DNA of 41,646 bases. It comes from Mycolicibacterium chlorophenolicum. Its GTDB lineage: Bacteria; Actinomycetota; Actinomycetes; Mycobacteriales; Mycobacteriaceae. A program made the translations under genes and the position numbers. Positions within the stretch are counted from its first letter, which is position 1. The number at the start of each line of letters is the position of its first letter. Of the stretch, positions 33,533-41,646 are shown in pieces. The stretch lies in the NCBI RefSeq assembly GCF_001044235.1, contig NZ_JYNL01000005.1:1-41646 (forward strand), read 5' to 3'. The notes beneath the pieces were generated by a model. It was not told the DNA's origin. It did not search any database and worked only from the letters and a program-made list of their open reading frames with translations.

Positions 33533-34738
33533 TTAGTGCCCGAGCAGCAGTATGTACTGAGCCGCGACTTGCTGATGTGCATCCTCGAGTGACGGTGATC
33601 GTGCCTCGATGACGTATCGGTCCACCGGTGCGACGCAATAGAAGCCCTCTGTGACTTGCATGCATTGGCTGGCGGGCATGAATTCGACGCGATCGACGAG
33701 CTTCCCTGCTGAAGCTTGGATATCAGCGGTGAACTCGTCGACCATGAGAAGCGCGGCGTAGGCGTCTGACAGGCGGTATATGTTCGTCTTGGCTCTAGCC
33801 GTCAAATCCATGACCGTGTCGTCGAACAAGGCAGACGACCAGATCGGGTCGTTTTGGAAATGCAATGCCCCGCGTTTGCCGAATCGTGCATTCTGTACCG
33901 TCGTGGCCTGGTCCGGCGGCAGCAGCAGCGTACGCGCCAATAAGCCGGTGGGATCGAGGGCGATTTCGGCGAAATCTGCTGGATCGGTCGCCGGGAACTG
34001 GTCGATGATGACGCGTTGGCGGTTGATGACGTTTGCCACGAGCCGTGCTGCTGGCGCCGGGCCGCCGACCGATACGGCAACCTGGGCAAGTACATACGGG
34101 CCGTGGAAAGCAAAGGAGCGCATAGCGATCCACTGGCGTCCCTTCTGGGAGTCCGTGACGGTATAGCTGATGGCCAGCGCCTCGGGGTGTCCGGGAATCG
34201 AGACTTGTTGTGGCGACGCCCAGTTGCTCGGTTCGGTCAATTTCGTTTTCCGGAGGTCGGAGACCGCTGCAGCCGCCGACGGCGGGTCGCCAAATCGCAG
34301 TACAGCGTTCAGCAGGCTCTTCCCATTTTCAGCCTGGCGCGCGGAGGCGAATCCGTTGATGAAGTTGTGTCGGCCCGACACGGCCGCCAGTTCAGGCGGC
34401 CCTAGTGTCGTCAGCGCGTCGGCGTCGGTCAGCACGCGTGCACCGAACGAGTCTTGCACCTTAAGGGCGGTATCGACTTCCCATGGACCGACGACAAAGT
34501 TGGCCATCCGCTGAGCCTCCACCAGTACCCCCCGTACATGCGTGCCCGCGGTTCCCAACGCTGGGCGCGGCGTGGTCGGGTAGGGGCCCACGTCGAGCAG
34601 CGTGGGGTCCACGACCATTTGCGGCCCGTCGACGGCACTGACCGGTGCGCCAGGTACCATCGTGGTGCACGCGCCGACAATCGACGCCACCGCGGTAAGC
34701 AGCGCCACCCACACCGCCGGGGCCGGTCCGATCGACAT
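33533..34738 (-). CDS. Lipoprotein, DUF7373-type
   Basis: This 401-aa protein has a lipoprotein signal (AVWVALLTAVASIVGAC, lipobox VGAC) and an extracellular domain of mixed alpha/beta character with the features VDPTLLDVGPYPTTPRP, FINGFASARQAENGKSLL and a C-terminal APVDRYVIEARSPSLEDAHQ. The mycobacterial DUF7373 lipoproteins look like this; their function is unknown. ATG 34738 is chosen to start the signal peptide; the frame is open to 34852. The ribosome site is weak. A 48-aa gene and a BlaI-type box (34995) lie upstream on the same strand, probably one transcription unit. Confidence 0.82.
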   Translation of the reverse strand: MSIGPAPAVWVALLTAVASIVGACTTMVPGAPVSAVDGPQMVVDPTLLDVGPYPTTPRPALGTAGTHVRGVLVEAQRMANFVVGPWEVDTALKVQDSFGARVLTDADALTTLGPPELAAVSGRHNFINGFASARQAENGKSLLNAVLRFGDPPSAAAAVSDLRKTKLTEPSNWASPQQVSIPGHPEALAISYTVTDSQKGRQWIAMRSFAFHGPYVLAQVAVSVGGPAPAARLVANVINRQRVIIDQFPATDPADFAEIALDPTGLLARTLLLPPDQATTVQNARFGKRGALHFQNDPIWSSALFDDTVMDLTARAKTNIYRLSDAYAALLMVDEFTADIQASAGKLVDRVEFMPASQCMQVTEGFYCVAPVDRYVIEARSPSLEDAHQQVAAQYILLLGH

Positions 34739-34848
34739 CCGCAACCCCGCAGTCCTCAATAATATGGCGGCCCAGACCCCTGGGGCTGCAACACCGGATT
34801 CCTGTTCGGCCGAGCTACATTCGGTGGTCGACAGCTGTGCAGGCCACG

Positions 34849-34995
34849 TCACGTGTCGACCTCACTCGCACTCGACACGATGTCGCGGAAGGCAAGTCGT
34901 TGGTGTCTCGTCATCCACAGATCCCGTGCTGGCACCCCAAGTTCCCGTAGCTGCGGATGGATGCCTACATCTCCCAGAACTACGGCCAGCGTGCA
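34849..34995 (-). CDS. 48-aa protein translated from a BlaI-boxed leaderless start
   Basis: From ATG 34995 the frame encodes 48 residues beginning MHAGRVLGDVGIHPQLRELG and continuing VPARDLWMTRHQRLAFRDIV, with an acidic end. It looks like a compact helical protein. The A of the ATG is the last base of a perfect BlaI-type box (on the minus strand ...ATAGTA|TG), the same junction as at 19347, so a leaderless mRNA is likely. Too short for ordinary gene callers. I do not recognise a family. The downstream lipoprotein begins 111 bases later. Confidence 0.6.
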   Translation of the reverse strand, partial: CTLAVVLGDVGIHPQLRELGVPARDLWMTRHQRLAFRDIVSSASEVDT

Positions 34996-35011
34996 TACTA
35001 TGGCACATAGT
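34995..35011. promoter_or_regulatory. BlaI-type operator abutting the 48-aa gene
   Basis: TACTAT-GGCAC-ATAGTA, a perfect palindrome overlapping ATG 34995. It also heads the downstream DUF7373-type lipoprotein. Confidence 0.8.
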
Positions 35012-35191
35012 AGTGACGGTTCCATTGCGGCTGACGAGTCGGCAATTCCTGATACAACCCCACACAGCCGCCTTGGCGGCCCGCACCCGTTCGACCAACG
35101 AGGGGCAGGCCGGACCTCCCCTGCAGCGCAGCACGGGTGCGTTGAGCGGGCAGTGTCAACTGAGTATTTGTACCGCAGGCCCGCTAGTATG

Positions 35192-35208
35192 TACGTACGG
35201 AAATAGTA
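35192..35208. promoter_or_regulatory. BlaI-type operator: LdtMt2-like gene
   Basis: TACGTA-CGGAA-ATAGTA (TAC-N11-GTA), 198 bases upstream of the Ldt start. The leader 35209-35406 contains only very short frames (for example 35210-35272) that I do not count as genes. Confidence 0.65.
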
Positions 35209-35406
35209 GATGGCGGGGACCGGCTCGGAGTTTGATGGCAGAGGATCGGGGAATGCTTTACCGAATCTTTAACGAAGGACTAGTGCAGCCATACACGAGC
35301 CAGCAACTCTGGAGTTGATCATCGCCGTCGCGCCGCGAACGGCCAGGGGTGAAGGCTGCTCGTACCTGCGGGTTGAAAGGCAGCGAAGGCAGAGAGGGGA
35401 AGAGCG

Positions 35407-36627
35407 ATGCGGCGGATCGGTTCGGTGACCGGTCGGCGTGGGTCGCGGTTCTGGTTGATCGCCCTGGTGACGCTATCGGCGGTGGCGATGGTGCTCACCG
35501 GCTGCACCAGCAAGCCGGCTGCGCCAGCACCTCAGGTGATCGCAGAAAAGGGCGATCCATATAGCGACCTGTTGGTGCCCAGGCTGCAAGCGTCGGTCAC
35601 CGACCAAGCCGTCGGCGTACCGGTGGACGCCCCGGTCACAGTCACCGCCGGCGACGGCGTCCTGGGCACCGTCACCATGGTCAACGAAGCGGGCAATCCG
35701 GTCGACGGACAGCTCAGCCCCGACGGACTGACCTGGGCGACGACCGAGCCGCTCGGTTACAACAAGCAATACACCCTCAACGCCGAGGCGCGTGGACTCG
35801 GCGGCATCGCCCGCAACAGCATGACATTCCAGACGGCATCGCCGGAAAACCTGACAATGCCCTACGTCCTGCCCAACGACGGTGAAGTAGTGGGTATCGG
35901 CCAGCCCGTAGCGATCCGCTTCGACGAAGACATCCCCAACCGGTTGGCGGCGCAAAAGGCCATCAAAGTGACCACCAACCCACCGGTAGAGGGCGCGTTC
36001 TACTGGCTCAACAACCGCGAAGTGCGTTGGCGCCCAGCCAAATACTGGAAACCCGGCACCACGGTCGAGGTGACAGTCAACACCTACGGCGTCGACCTCG
36101 GCGATGGCCTCTTTGGCCAGGAGGACATCACCACCCGGTTCAGCATCGGCGACGAGGTCATCGCCACCGCTGACGACAACACCAAGACACTGACCGTGCG
36201 GCGCAACGGTGAAGTGGTCAGATCCATGCCGCTTTCCATGGGCAAGGACAGCACCCCCACCGACAACGGCCCCTACATCATCGGCGACCGGTATTCGCAC
36301 CTGATCATGGACTCCTCGACCTACGGTGTGCCCGTCAACTCACCCGAGGGGTACCGCCTCGAGGTGGATTGGGCCACACAGATGTCCTACAGCGGCATCT
36401 ATGTGCATTCCGCGCCGTGGTCGGTGGGCAGCCAGGGCCGCGCCAACGTGAGCCACGGGTGCCTCAACGTGAGCCCGGCGAATGCAATTTGGTTCTACGA
36501 CAACACCAAACGCGGCGACATCGTCGAGGTGGTCAACACTGTCGGACCGACGCTCTCGGGTACCGACGGTCTCGGGGACTGGAACATCCCATGGGAGCAG
36601 TGGCGCGCAGGCAACGCAAACCTGTAA
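35407..36627 (+). CDS. L,D-transpeptidase lipoprotein, LdtMt2-like
   Basis: This 406-aa protein has a lipoprotein signal ([13 protein letters not shown], lipobox LTGC), two Ig-like domains (about 45-150 and 150-250) and a YkuD domain with [13 protein letters not shown] and [16 protein letters not shown]. The catalytic Cys352 and length match LdtMt2 of M. tuberculosis (Cys354, 408 aa), the main 3-3 cross-linking enzyme and carbapenem target. ATG 35407 has GAGAGGGGAAGAGCG upstream. A BlaI-type box lies 198 bases upstream. It is the membrane-anchored member of three LDTs in the window. The following F510_1955-type gene has its own box. Confidence 0.96.
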   Translation: MRRIGSVTGRRGSRFWLIALVTLSAVAMVLTGCTSKPAAPAPQVIAEKGDPYSDLLVPRLQASVTDQAVGVPVDAPVTVTAGDGVLGTVTMVNEAGNPVDGQLSPDGLTWATTEPLGYNKQYTLNAEARGLGGIARNSMTFQTASPENLTMPYVLPNDGEVVGIGQPVAIRFDEDIPNRLAAQKAIKVTTNPPVEGAFYWLNNREVRWRPAKYWKPGTTVEVTVNTYGVDLGDGLFGQEDITTRFSIGDEVIATADDNTKTLTVRRNGEVVRSMPLSMGKDSTPTDNGPYIIGDRYSHLIMDSSTYGVPVNSPEGYRLEVDWATQMSYSGIYVHSAPWSVGSQGRANVSHGCLNVSPANAIWFYDNTKRGDIVEVVNTVGPTLSGTDGLGDWNIPWEQWRAGNANL

Positions 36628-36664
36628 ACCCCCGGCCGAGCACGGGATTCATGGCTGCAGGCAC

Positions 36665-36681
36665 TACGATCCGGGTTCGTA
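36665..36681. promoter_or_regulatory. BlaI-type operator: F510_1955-type lipoprotein
   Basis: TACGAT-CCGGG-TTCGTA (TAC-N11-GTA), 31 bases upstream of ATG 36713. Inner bases are less symmetric than in the best boxes. Confidence 0.5.
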
Positions 36682-36712
36682 GCGGAACTTTGTGAGCGAG
36701 AACGGAGTAAGC

Positions 36713-37561
36713 ATGCGCTCAACACTGGTTGCGCTGCTGGGCATTACGGTGTTGGTGGCCGGCGCATGCTCAAACACCGAGACGAAGTCGAGCCAAGGCG
36801 ACTCCAGAGGTCTTGCACACATCCACGGCCTAGGCATCAATCCCGCCGACGACGCGCTGTACGCCGGCACGCATTACGGCGTGTACCGGCTCGCCAGCGA
36901 GCGCGATCCCGAACTCGTCGGCGGCGTCGTGCAGGATTTCATGGGCTTCACCGTTGCCGGACCCAATCACTTTCTGGGCAGCGGCCATCCCGGCGCGGAC
37001 GACCGCGATGCCCCACCGTCGCTGGGACTGATCGAGACCACCGACGGCGGACAATCGTGGGCATCGGTGGCGCTGAGCGGCGAGGTCGATTTTCATTCCC
37101 TCGACTACCGCCACGGCCTCGTCTACGGCCTTGACAGCGGCAGCCAGACCGTGATGGTGAGCACGGACAAACGCACGTGGGATCGACGCGCCGCCATCAG
37201 CGCCGTCGACATCGCCGTGTCACCGCGCAATCCCAACGAGATCCTGGCGACGACCGCCGACGGTCTGATGCGCAGCCTCGACCAAGGCAGGACGTTCACG
37301 CCAGTCGCCGCGCAACCCCAACTGGTCTTGCTCAGTTGGCCCGACGACGGCCCCTTGATCGGGGTCGATCCCACCGGAACCGTGTATGCCAGCGAGGATT
37401 CCGGCACGACGTGGCAAGCGCGACGGGCCTTGGGCGAGCGCCCACAGGCGGTTCTTGCACGAGGTGGTGGGGTCGTGTTCGTAGCGACCGAAACGGGAAT
37501 CCAGCGCTCGACCGACGATGGATCCACCTTCGAGTCGTTTTATGCCTTCGCCGCACAATGA
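36713..37561 (+). CDS. F510_1955-type beta-propeller lipoprotein
   Basis: This 282-aa lipoprotein has the signal TVLVAGACSNT (lipobox AGAC) and a repeat domain with LAHIHGLGINPADDALYAGT near its start and several BNR/Asp-box-like repeats (ETTDGGQSWASV, MRSLDQGRTF, YASEDSGTTWQ, QRSTDDGSTF). This matches the F510_1955 glycosylhydrolase-like family, often near copper genes; enzymatic activity is unproven. ATG 36713 has CGGAGT upstream; an earlier GTG 36692 is possible. It lies 85 bases after the LdtMt2-like gene but has its own box. Its end overlaps the cyclase pseudogene by 20 bases. Confidence 0.82.
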   Translation: MRSTLVALLGITVLVAGACSNTETKSSQGDSRGLAHIHGLGINPADDALYAGTHYGVYRLASERDPELVGGVVQDFMGFTVAGPNHFLGSGHPGADDRDAPPSLGLIETTDGGQSWASVALSGEVDFHSLDYRHGLVYGLDSGSQTVMVSTDKRTWDRRAAISAVDIAVSPRNPNEILATTADGLMRSLDQGRTFTPVAAQPQLVLLSWPDDGPLIGVDPTGTVYASEDSGTTWQARRALGERPQAVLARGGGVVFVATETGIQRSTDDGSTFESFYAFAAQ

Positions 37562-38759
37562 GCACGAACCGGACTTGAGCAGGCGCACCACGCCTGCCGA
37601 ATCCGGCCCGTGGAGTGCGGACAAGCTGGCAGCTGCAGCCGATGAAACCGAGACACGACTGCACAGGTATGCCGTTGCCGGCTTGCTGCACCGGCAACCC
37701 GACGGAGATTTTGAACCTGACTCTTTGCACCGCCTGAGGCTGATCCAGTTCGCGCAGAGCAGGGGCATAACCGACGAACACCTGGCCGCAGCGATCACCA
37801 GCCAAGGCGACCTGCTCAGCATTTTCGACGAACTCGTCCCCGCCGCCGATGCCACGGTCAGCCTCGTCGACGTCGCCCACGACCTCGGTCTCGACGACAC
37901 CACAATCACGGACCTAGCCAGGATCATGGACTGGGACGACGTCGGTGCTGGAACACAATCCGACGTAGCCACCCTGCAAGTAGCGGCCAAAGCGCTGGCA
38001 CTCGGGATGCCCCGCGATGCCCTGATGCAAATAGTCCACGTCTTCGCCGACGCCACCGACCGCCTGGCCGACGCCATCGTGCGCACCTTCCACAACTACG
38101 TCCACGAACGCTTCCGCGCCCAAGGACTCACGGGCCCGGACCTGCTGGCGGCCAGCGAGGCAGTCGGCAAACCACTGCTCGACCTCGTCGAACCCACCCT
38201 TGTGTATTTCCACCGGCGGGCCTATCAGCGCGCCAACCGCGAAGACCTACTTCGCCATCTCGCCGAGCCGACCACACCGCCGTCGACCACACCTGGCCAG
38301 GAGCAGGCCACCGTCCTCTTCGTCGATCTGGCCAGCTTTACCCCACTGACCGCGACCATGGGCGATCATGCGGCAGCTGAAGTATTGCGCAGGTTCGGCA
38401 TCACAGTGCGCAGCAGCGCCGCACAACACCGAGGAAGGATCCTCAGGCGCGCCGCCGGCCAGTTCCTGATCACCGAGACCTCCGCGACGCGACCGGACAT
38501 CATCCCCCAAGCCGACTTCACTGCCCTGCCCCGCGGCGACTCAGGGGAATTCCCGATCCGATGTGTCTTGTCGAAGTCCGGCAGCGCATAGGCAGCCGCT
38601 CTACCCGCACGACGGACCCCGTGTGCGGCATGCTCCTGCATCCCGCCGACGTCGTAACCCAAACACCTTGGATGGAACGGAATGCATTTCTGTAGCGAGG
38701 CCTGTAAGCAAGCATTCGTCGACCACCCCGATCGCTTCGTCACCACTGAACGCCGTTAG
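37542..38759 (+). pseudogene. Decayed adenylate cyclase-YHS fusion
   Basis: The N-terminal about 240 residues are intact and resemble the regulatory domain of Rv1264-type cyclases (SLHRLRLIQFAQSRGITDEH ... RTFHNYVHERF). A class III cyclase domain then starts (ATVLFVDLASFTPLTATMGD, first metal Asp) but jumps from QHRGRI directly to AAGQFLITE, losing the substrate Lys, second metal Asp and the Asn/Arg pair. At about 38535 a frameshift ends the frame at 38591; a second frame continues RRLRGIPDPMCLVEVRQR and reaches DPVCGM, the first YHS metal motif, and after a further shift the rest, GMHFCSEACKQAFVDHPDRF, ends at TAG 38757-38759. So an internal deletion and at least two frameshifts disable a cyclase joined to a metal-binding YHS domain. 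Confidence 0.78.
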
Positions 38760-38885
38760 GCAAGCCGCCAACTACCGCGCCCGCCACCGCCTACCAGAGC
38801 ATGAGTGTTCATCGAACACCATTGCTGTGTTCGCACAACACCAGACGCGCCGGGGACTGCCGTGACTGGGTGCTGCCATCTGAAC

Positions 38886-38902
38886 TACTGGCCGCGTACG
38901 TA
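38886..38902. promoter_or_regulatory. BlaI-type operator: proline-rich Ldt gene
   Basis: TACTGG-CCGCG-TACGTA (TAC-N11-GTA), 81 bases upstream of the Ldt start. The gap 38760-38983 has no gene. Confidence 0.65.
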
Positions 38903-38983
38903 CACAGTAGACTGGCCGGCGAGGCATCGCAGCCTGCGTACCGTACGACACTCGACAACACTCGCGTATGACCGGAGGTGACA

Positions 38984-40003
38984 ATGCGCAAGCACACCAG
39001 GTACAGGCTCGCCGCAGCGATCGTCATGGTCGGCCTGGCCTCGGTTCTGGCGATAGGCAGCCCATCTGCGCTGGCACAGCCCGGTGTGCCACCACCTCCT
39101 CCGGCCCCCATCGATCCGGCGGCGGCGCCACCTCCGCCAGCCGATCCGTTCGCGTTCCCGCCGCCACTTCGACCAGCGGATCCGTTTGCGCCACCGCCAC
39201 CGAACCCGTTCCTGCCGGCTCCGTTGGCGGCGACGTCTCAGCCGGTCCCGGAAGGCACCCCGGCGGGGCAGAACCCGACTCCGTACGTCGGGGAGCCGGT
39301 TTTTGCGCCGCCGTCGTTCAACCCGGTCAACGGGTCGATGGTGGGCGTCGCAAAGCCGATCTACATCAACTTCGCCCGGCCGATCGCCGACCGCGCGATG
39401 GCCGAACAGGCGATCCACATCTCGTCGAACCCGCCGGTGCCCGGCCGGTTCTACTGGACGAGCGACACCCAGGTGCGGTGGCGACCCCAGGACTTCTGGC
39501 CCGCGAACGCCACCGTCAACATCGACGCAAGCGGCGCCAAGTCCAGTTTCCGCACCGGCGAGTCGCTGGTGGCGACGATCGACGACAAGACGCACCAGAT
39601 GCAGATCCACCGGAACGGGAAGCTGGAGAAGACGTTTCCGGTGTCGTTAGGCAAGAAGGGCTTCGACACCAAGAACGGGACCTATTACGTGCTGGAGAAG
39701 TTCGCCGACATGGTGATGGATTCCTCGACTTATGGCGTGCCGGTCGACTCGGCGGAGGGCTACAAGTTGAAGGTGCAGGACGCCGTCCGGATTGACAACA
39801 GCGGCATTTTTGTGCACAGCGCGCCGTGGTCGGTGGCCTCGCAGGGCAATTCGAACGTCAGCCACGGCTGTATCAATCTCAGCCCGGCCAACGCGCAGTG
39901 GTTCTTCGACAACTTCGGCAGCGGTGACCCCGTCGTGATCAAGAACACCGGTGGCGGCCTGTACAACCAGCCCGACGGCGCCTCGGACTGGCAGATCTTC
40001 TGA
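38984..40003 (+). CDS. Proline-rich L,D-transpeptidase
   Basis: This 339-aa secreted protein has a signal peptide (ending ALAQ), a Pro/Ala-rich segment of about 70 residues ([20 protein letters not shown]), one Ig-like domain and a YkuD domain with [20 protein letters not shown] and [13 protein letters not shown]; catalytic Cys296. Its C-terminus is GASDWQIF. The proline-rich stalk resembles LdtMt4 (Rv0192); that assignment is moderate. ATG 38984 has GGAGGTG four bases upstream, better than ATG 38978. A BlaI-type box lies upstream. It may reach through the wall rather than sit on the membrane. Confidence 0.93.
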   Translation: MRKHTRYRLAAAIVMVGLASVLAIGSPSALAQPGVPPPPPAPIDPAAAPPPPADPFAFPPPLRPADPFAPPPPNPFLPAPLAATSQPVPEGTPAGQNPTPYVGEPVFAPPSFNPVNGSMVGVAKPIYINFARPIADRAMAEQAIHISSNPPVPGRFYWTSDTQVRWRPQDFWPANATVNIDASGAKSSFRTGESLVATIDDKTHQMQIHRNGKLEKTFPVSLGKKGFDTKNGTYYVLEKFADMVMDSSTYGVPVDSAEGYKLKVQDAVRIDNSGIFVHSAPWSVASQGNSNVSHGCINLSPANAQWFFDNFGSGDPVVIKNTGGGLYNQPDGASDWQIF

Positions 40004-40222
40004 GCCGACGTCGTCCGCGGCGTTGAGAACCGCGATGCACGCGCGCTGCTGCATATGTGGGGTAGGCATGGAAGATTTGGGCAACCCTATGACCTCGCCA
40101 CAACGTCTATCGTGCGCTGTCGAGAACGCCGTTAGCCCGGGCCAGTTCAACGTTGACAAGATGGCGACATCCCCGCGTCGGACCACCGCGCTGTGCAGTG
40201 CCATGGTGGCCAGCCGGGACTT

Positions 40223-40264
40223 CTGTTCGACGCGGACAAGGACGACCCTGAGTTCGGGTACCGC
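40223..40264 (+). mobile_element. IS3-type transposase fragment (plus strand)
   Basis: The frame reads LFDADKDDPEFGYR, a characteristic segment of IS3-family OrfB transposases, then continues only with unrelated residues to a stop at 40336. Its natural N-terminal neighbour (…YYRWLAHPITEAYRANAL) lies on the opposite strand at 40319-40398, so an inversion has separated them. Confidence 0.55.
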
Positions 40265-40316
40265 TCACCTTTCATCCGGGAGTCGATGCTGTATCTGACG
40301 ATCCTGTTGGAGAACA

Positions 40317-40688
40317 CTAGGGCGTTGGCGCGGTAGGCCTCGGTGATGGGATGGGCCAGCCAGCGGTAGTAGGGCTGGCGGGCGAGCTTGAGGAACCCGC
40401 ACGTCCTAGCGCGGCGATCGCGTCGTTGTCATCCTCGTTGCCTGTGCGGGTACTTGCCAGAAAGACGTCGCAAAGTTTCGTCGCGATTCTCACGACTTCG
40501 GTATCTGGGATCAGGTCGCCTATGGTTTTGAGCGCTACGCACGCGCACGCACGGATGCTGCTCGATCTGCTCGGAAGGAGATCCGAGCAGTCGGAGTACT
40601 CGGCGAGCTTTGCCGCAGCGTCTCGCACGTCTTTCTTATTGCCGACCAAGATGAACTGACTTGTAGACCACGCATGCGAGTCGGCCAT
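40317..40688 (-). CDS. Hypothetical protein with IS-derived tail, probably truncated
   Basis: From ATG 40688 a hydrophilic, helical sequence is read (ADSHAWSTSQFILVGNKKDV; later ALKTIGDLIPDTEVVRIATK), consistent with HEAT-like repeats. After about residue 96 it enters the IS3 fragment in another frame and ends in a low-complexity tail (GWPIPSPRPTAPTP), so the native C-terminus is lost. ATG 40688 lies three bases after the stop of the TniB-like frame. Family unknown. Confidence 0.4.
   Translation of the reverse strand: MADSHAWSTSQFILVGNKKDVRDAAAKLAEYSDCSDLLPSRSSSIRACACVALKTIGDLIPDTEVVRIATKLCDVFLASTRTGNEDDNDAIAALGRAGSSSSPASPTTAGWPIPSPRPTAPTP
40319..40398 (-). mobile_element. IS3-type transposase fragment (minus strand)
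   Basis: On the minus strand LKLARQPYYRWLAHPITEAY and RANAL form the segment that normally precedes LFDADxDDPEFGYR in IS3 OrfB. It is inverted relative to the plus-strand piece and is about 55 bp from it. Both are relics. Confidence 0.55.
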
Positions 40689-40690
40689 CG

Positions 40691-41260
40691 CTAATGCGTT
40701 GCAGTCATCGAGTAGCGCGTTGTGTTGTGCTCATGCAGTCCGATACCGATGAGCAGCACGGTCAGGGGAAACTCGTTGGCGATGTATTTGAACTGGTTAC
40801 TCACATCGGTCATGCGTTCCTGGCGGCCGCGCAAGAAGTGCAGGTCGTCGATGATGAGCAGCCGTGTCTCACAGGAGGACACATCGTCAAGAGCGAACCG
40901 CAGCAGTTGTTGTGCGCTCGCCCGCTGCCCTCCTGGGTGGGCGTAGAAGTCGCATAATGCCGCGTTGAATTCGCGCGTGCCGGTGGAGGCAGTCATACCG
41001 ATCCGGCACACCGGCCACCGTTCATCTCCGGCGCGTGTTGTTGTCCCGTAACGCTCGATATGTCTGCGGTGCAGGCGTTTGCCGAACACCCGCGAGACGG
41101 TGCTTTTGCCCAGCCCGGGCAGTCCGCTGAGTGCGATCATCGGTTTGGTGTCCTCACCGGTCTGGCAGTTGCAGGCCACGAAGTCTTCGAGTTGCTCCAG
41201 CACGGATTGGCATGCGGCGGTCATCAGTGCCCATTTGGGCGTGCCAGCGGCATTCGTCAT
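40691..41260 (-). CDS. TniB-like AAA+ ATPase, C-terminally truncated
   Basis: This 189-aa protein has Walker A GLPGLGKST and Walker B RLLIIDDLHFLRGRQER, with QFKYIANEFPLTVLLIGIGL behind them. This is the TniB/TnsC-like ATPase pattern of Tn5053/Tn7-related transposons, which load target DNA for the DDE transposase. Full members continue for 60-100 residues; here the frame ends HEHNTTRYSMTATH and stops, so the C-terminal part is lost at a junction near 40740. ATG 41260 has AGAGGT upstream. No TniA or TniQ is seen in the window. Confidence 0.7.
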   Translation of the reverse strand: MTNAAGTPKWALMTAACQSVLEQLEDFVACNCQTGEDTKPMIALSGLPGLGKSTVSRVFGKRLHRRHIERYGTTTRAGDERWPVCRIGMTASTGTREFNAALCDFYAHPGGQRASAQQLLRFALDDVSSCETRLLIIDDLHFLRGRQERMTDVSNQFKYIANEFPLTVLLIGIGLHEHNTTRYSMTATH

Positions 41261-41365
41261 CGTCGTACCTCTAAGACACTCGAGGGCGCAGCGGTGTTGC
41301 GAGGTCGACCACGATCCTGTTTCCACAGCAGATGCATGAGGGCATTGCGCATCCGCAGAGGCGGA

Positions 41366-41470
41366 CCCAGCGGCGATCTCCTCGCCGGTCCGGCCCTCGG
41401 CAGCCAACTCATCGGCGCGGCGCAGTTTGCGCACGATGTCCTCCGCGGAATGCCGCTTCCGACCAGCCAT
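41366..41470 (-). mobile_element. IS3-family OrfA N-terminal fragment
   Basis: ATG 41470 begins MAGRKRHSAEDIVRKLRRAD followed by ELAAEGRTGEEIAAG, the helix-turn-helix start of IS3 OrfA transposase. After about 35 residues the sequence turns to unrelated coding, and the normal LGVSxxTLYNWR continuation is missing. It lies just upstream of the TniB-like gene. Confidence 0.65.
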
Positions 41471-41533
41471 GTGTTTCATCGTCCCTTCCAGCCCGACATC
41501 GGGCCACAGGACTCTAAAACCCGCCGGTCTCAT

Positions 41534-41646
41534 TCACGGGGAACACGCCAGGTGCTCGATCACAGCCGTGGCCAAATCGACCTCGACACCGCCAGTCACG
41601 TCGGACATCCACAAGTAGGCCCGTGCAATGCAATCCCGCGTCCCGG
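41534..41646 (-). CDS. Hypothetical protein, 3' part only
   Basis: The minus-strand frame enters from the window edge and ends at TGA 41534. The last 36 residues include CIARAYLWMSDVTGGVEVDL and ATAVIEHLACSP. The start lies outside. Family not recognised. Confidence 0.35.
   Translation of the reverse strand, partial: GTRDCIARAYLWMSDVTGGVEVDLATAVIEHLACSP

Noticed and set aside
35210..35300. Short leader peptides after the box at 35192
   Set aside because: Frames of 20-27 codons without ribosome sites; too short to separate from chance.

Overview
This window is from a high-GC actinobacterium, almost certainly a Mycobacterium. The evidence is an antigen 85 mycolyltransferase, an Rpf-type resuscitation protein, RipA/RipB/RipC-type NlpC/P60 hydrolases, LdtMt-type L,D-transpeptidases, an LpqS homologue and an MmcO multicopper oxidase. 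Many products look like second copies of genes every mycobacterium keeps on its chromosome, and IS/Tn7-like debris lies at the right end. I read it as a plasmid segment or genomic island. No replication origin, partition gene, integrase, tRNA, rRNA or CRISPR array is visible.

Layout. 0.3-6.4 kb: metal handling and sulfur (CsoR/RicR-type repressor, 18-Cys DUF326/Csp-like protein, rhodanese lipoprotein, a 51-aa Cys protein behind a copper-type operator, then an lpqS-cysK2-MFS block matching M. tuberculosis Rv0847-Rv0849). 7-24 kb: envelope enzymes (Rv1096-type polysaccharide deacetylase, cupin, Rpf-like protein, orphan response regulator, Lnt, M23 peptidase, Ag85, LdtMt1-like enzyme, two BlaI/BlaR pairs, thiol-redox pair, RipA). 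24-31 kb: copper block (mmcO, a two-component system, amidohydrolase, DUF305 lipoprotein, alpha/beta hydrolase). 31-40 kb: RipC, RipB, a lipoprotein, an LdtMt2-like lipoprotein, an F510_1955-type lipoprotein, a decayed cyclase-YHS gene and a proline-rich Ldt. 40-41.6 kb: IS3 fragments, a truncated TniB-like ATPase and other broken genes.

The main discovery candidate is a shared operator. At least 23 copies of a 17-bp palindrome, TAC-N11-GTA (best form TACTAT-N5-ATAGTA, variant TACGTA), lie in the non-coding gaps, most of them just upstream of genes. In four places two copies overlap with a constant 15-bp offset. They precede the LDTs, RipA, antigen 85, lnt, the deacetylase, several lipoproteins, small membrane proteins, an orphan response regulator and both operons that contain blaI-blaR pairs. 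BlaI-family repressors bind TAC/GTA inverted repeats, and the two BlaI proteins here have nearly the same recognition region. I infer one BlaI/BlaR-controlled reserve kit for building and remodelling the mycobacterial envelope.

Two further regulatory layers are visible. Three ATACCC-N4/5-GGGTAT palindromes (CsoR/RicR type) precede the 51-aa Cys protein, the amidohydrolase and the alpha/beta hydrolase. A 23-bp direct-repeat motif, 19/23 identical, occurs upstream of both the mmcO/two-component divergon and the DUF305 gene. Several genes are decaying (an in-frame stop, frameshifts, an internal deletion), so the island is not under uniform selection. All names rest on reading motifs and recalled family features; no database search was possible.
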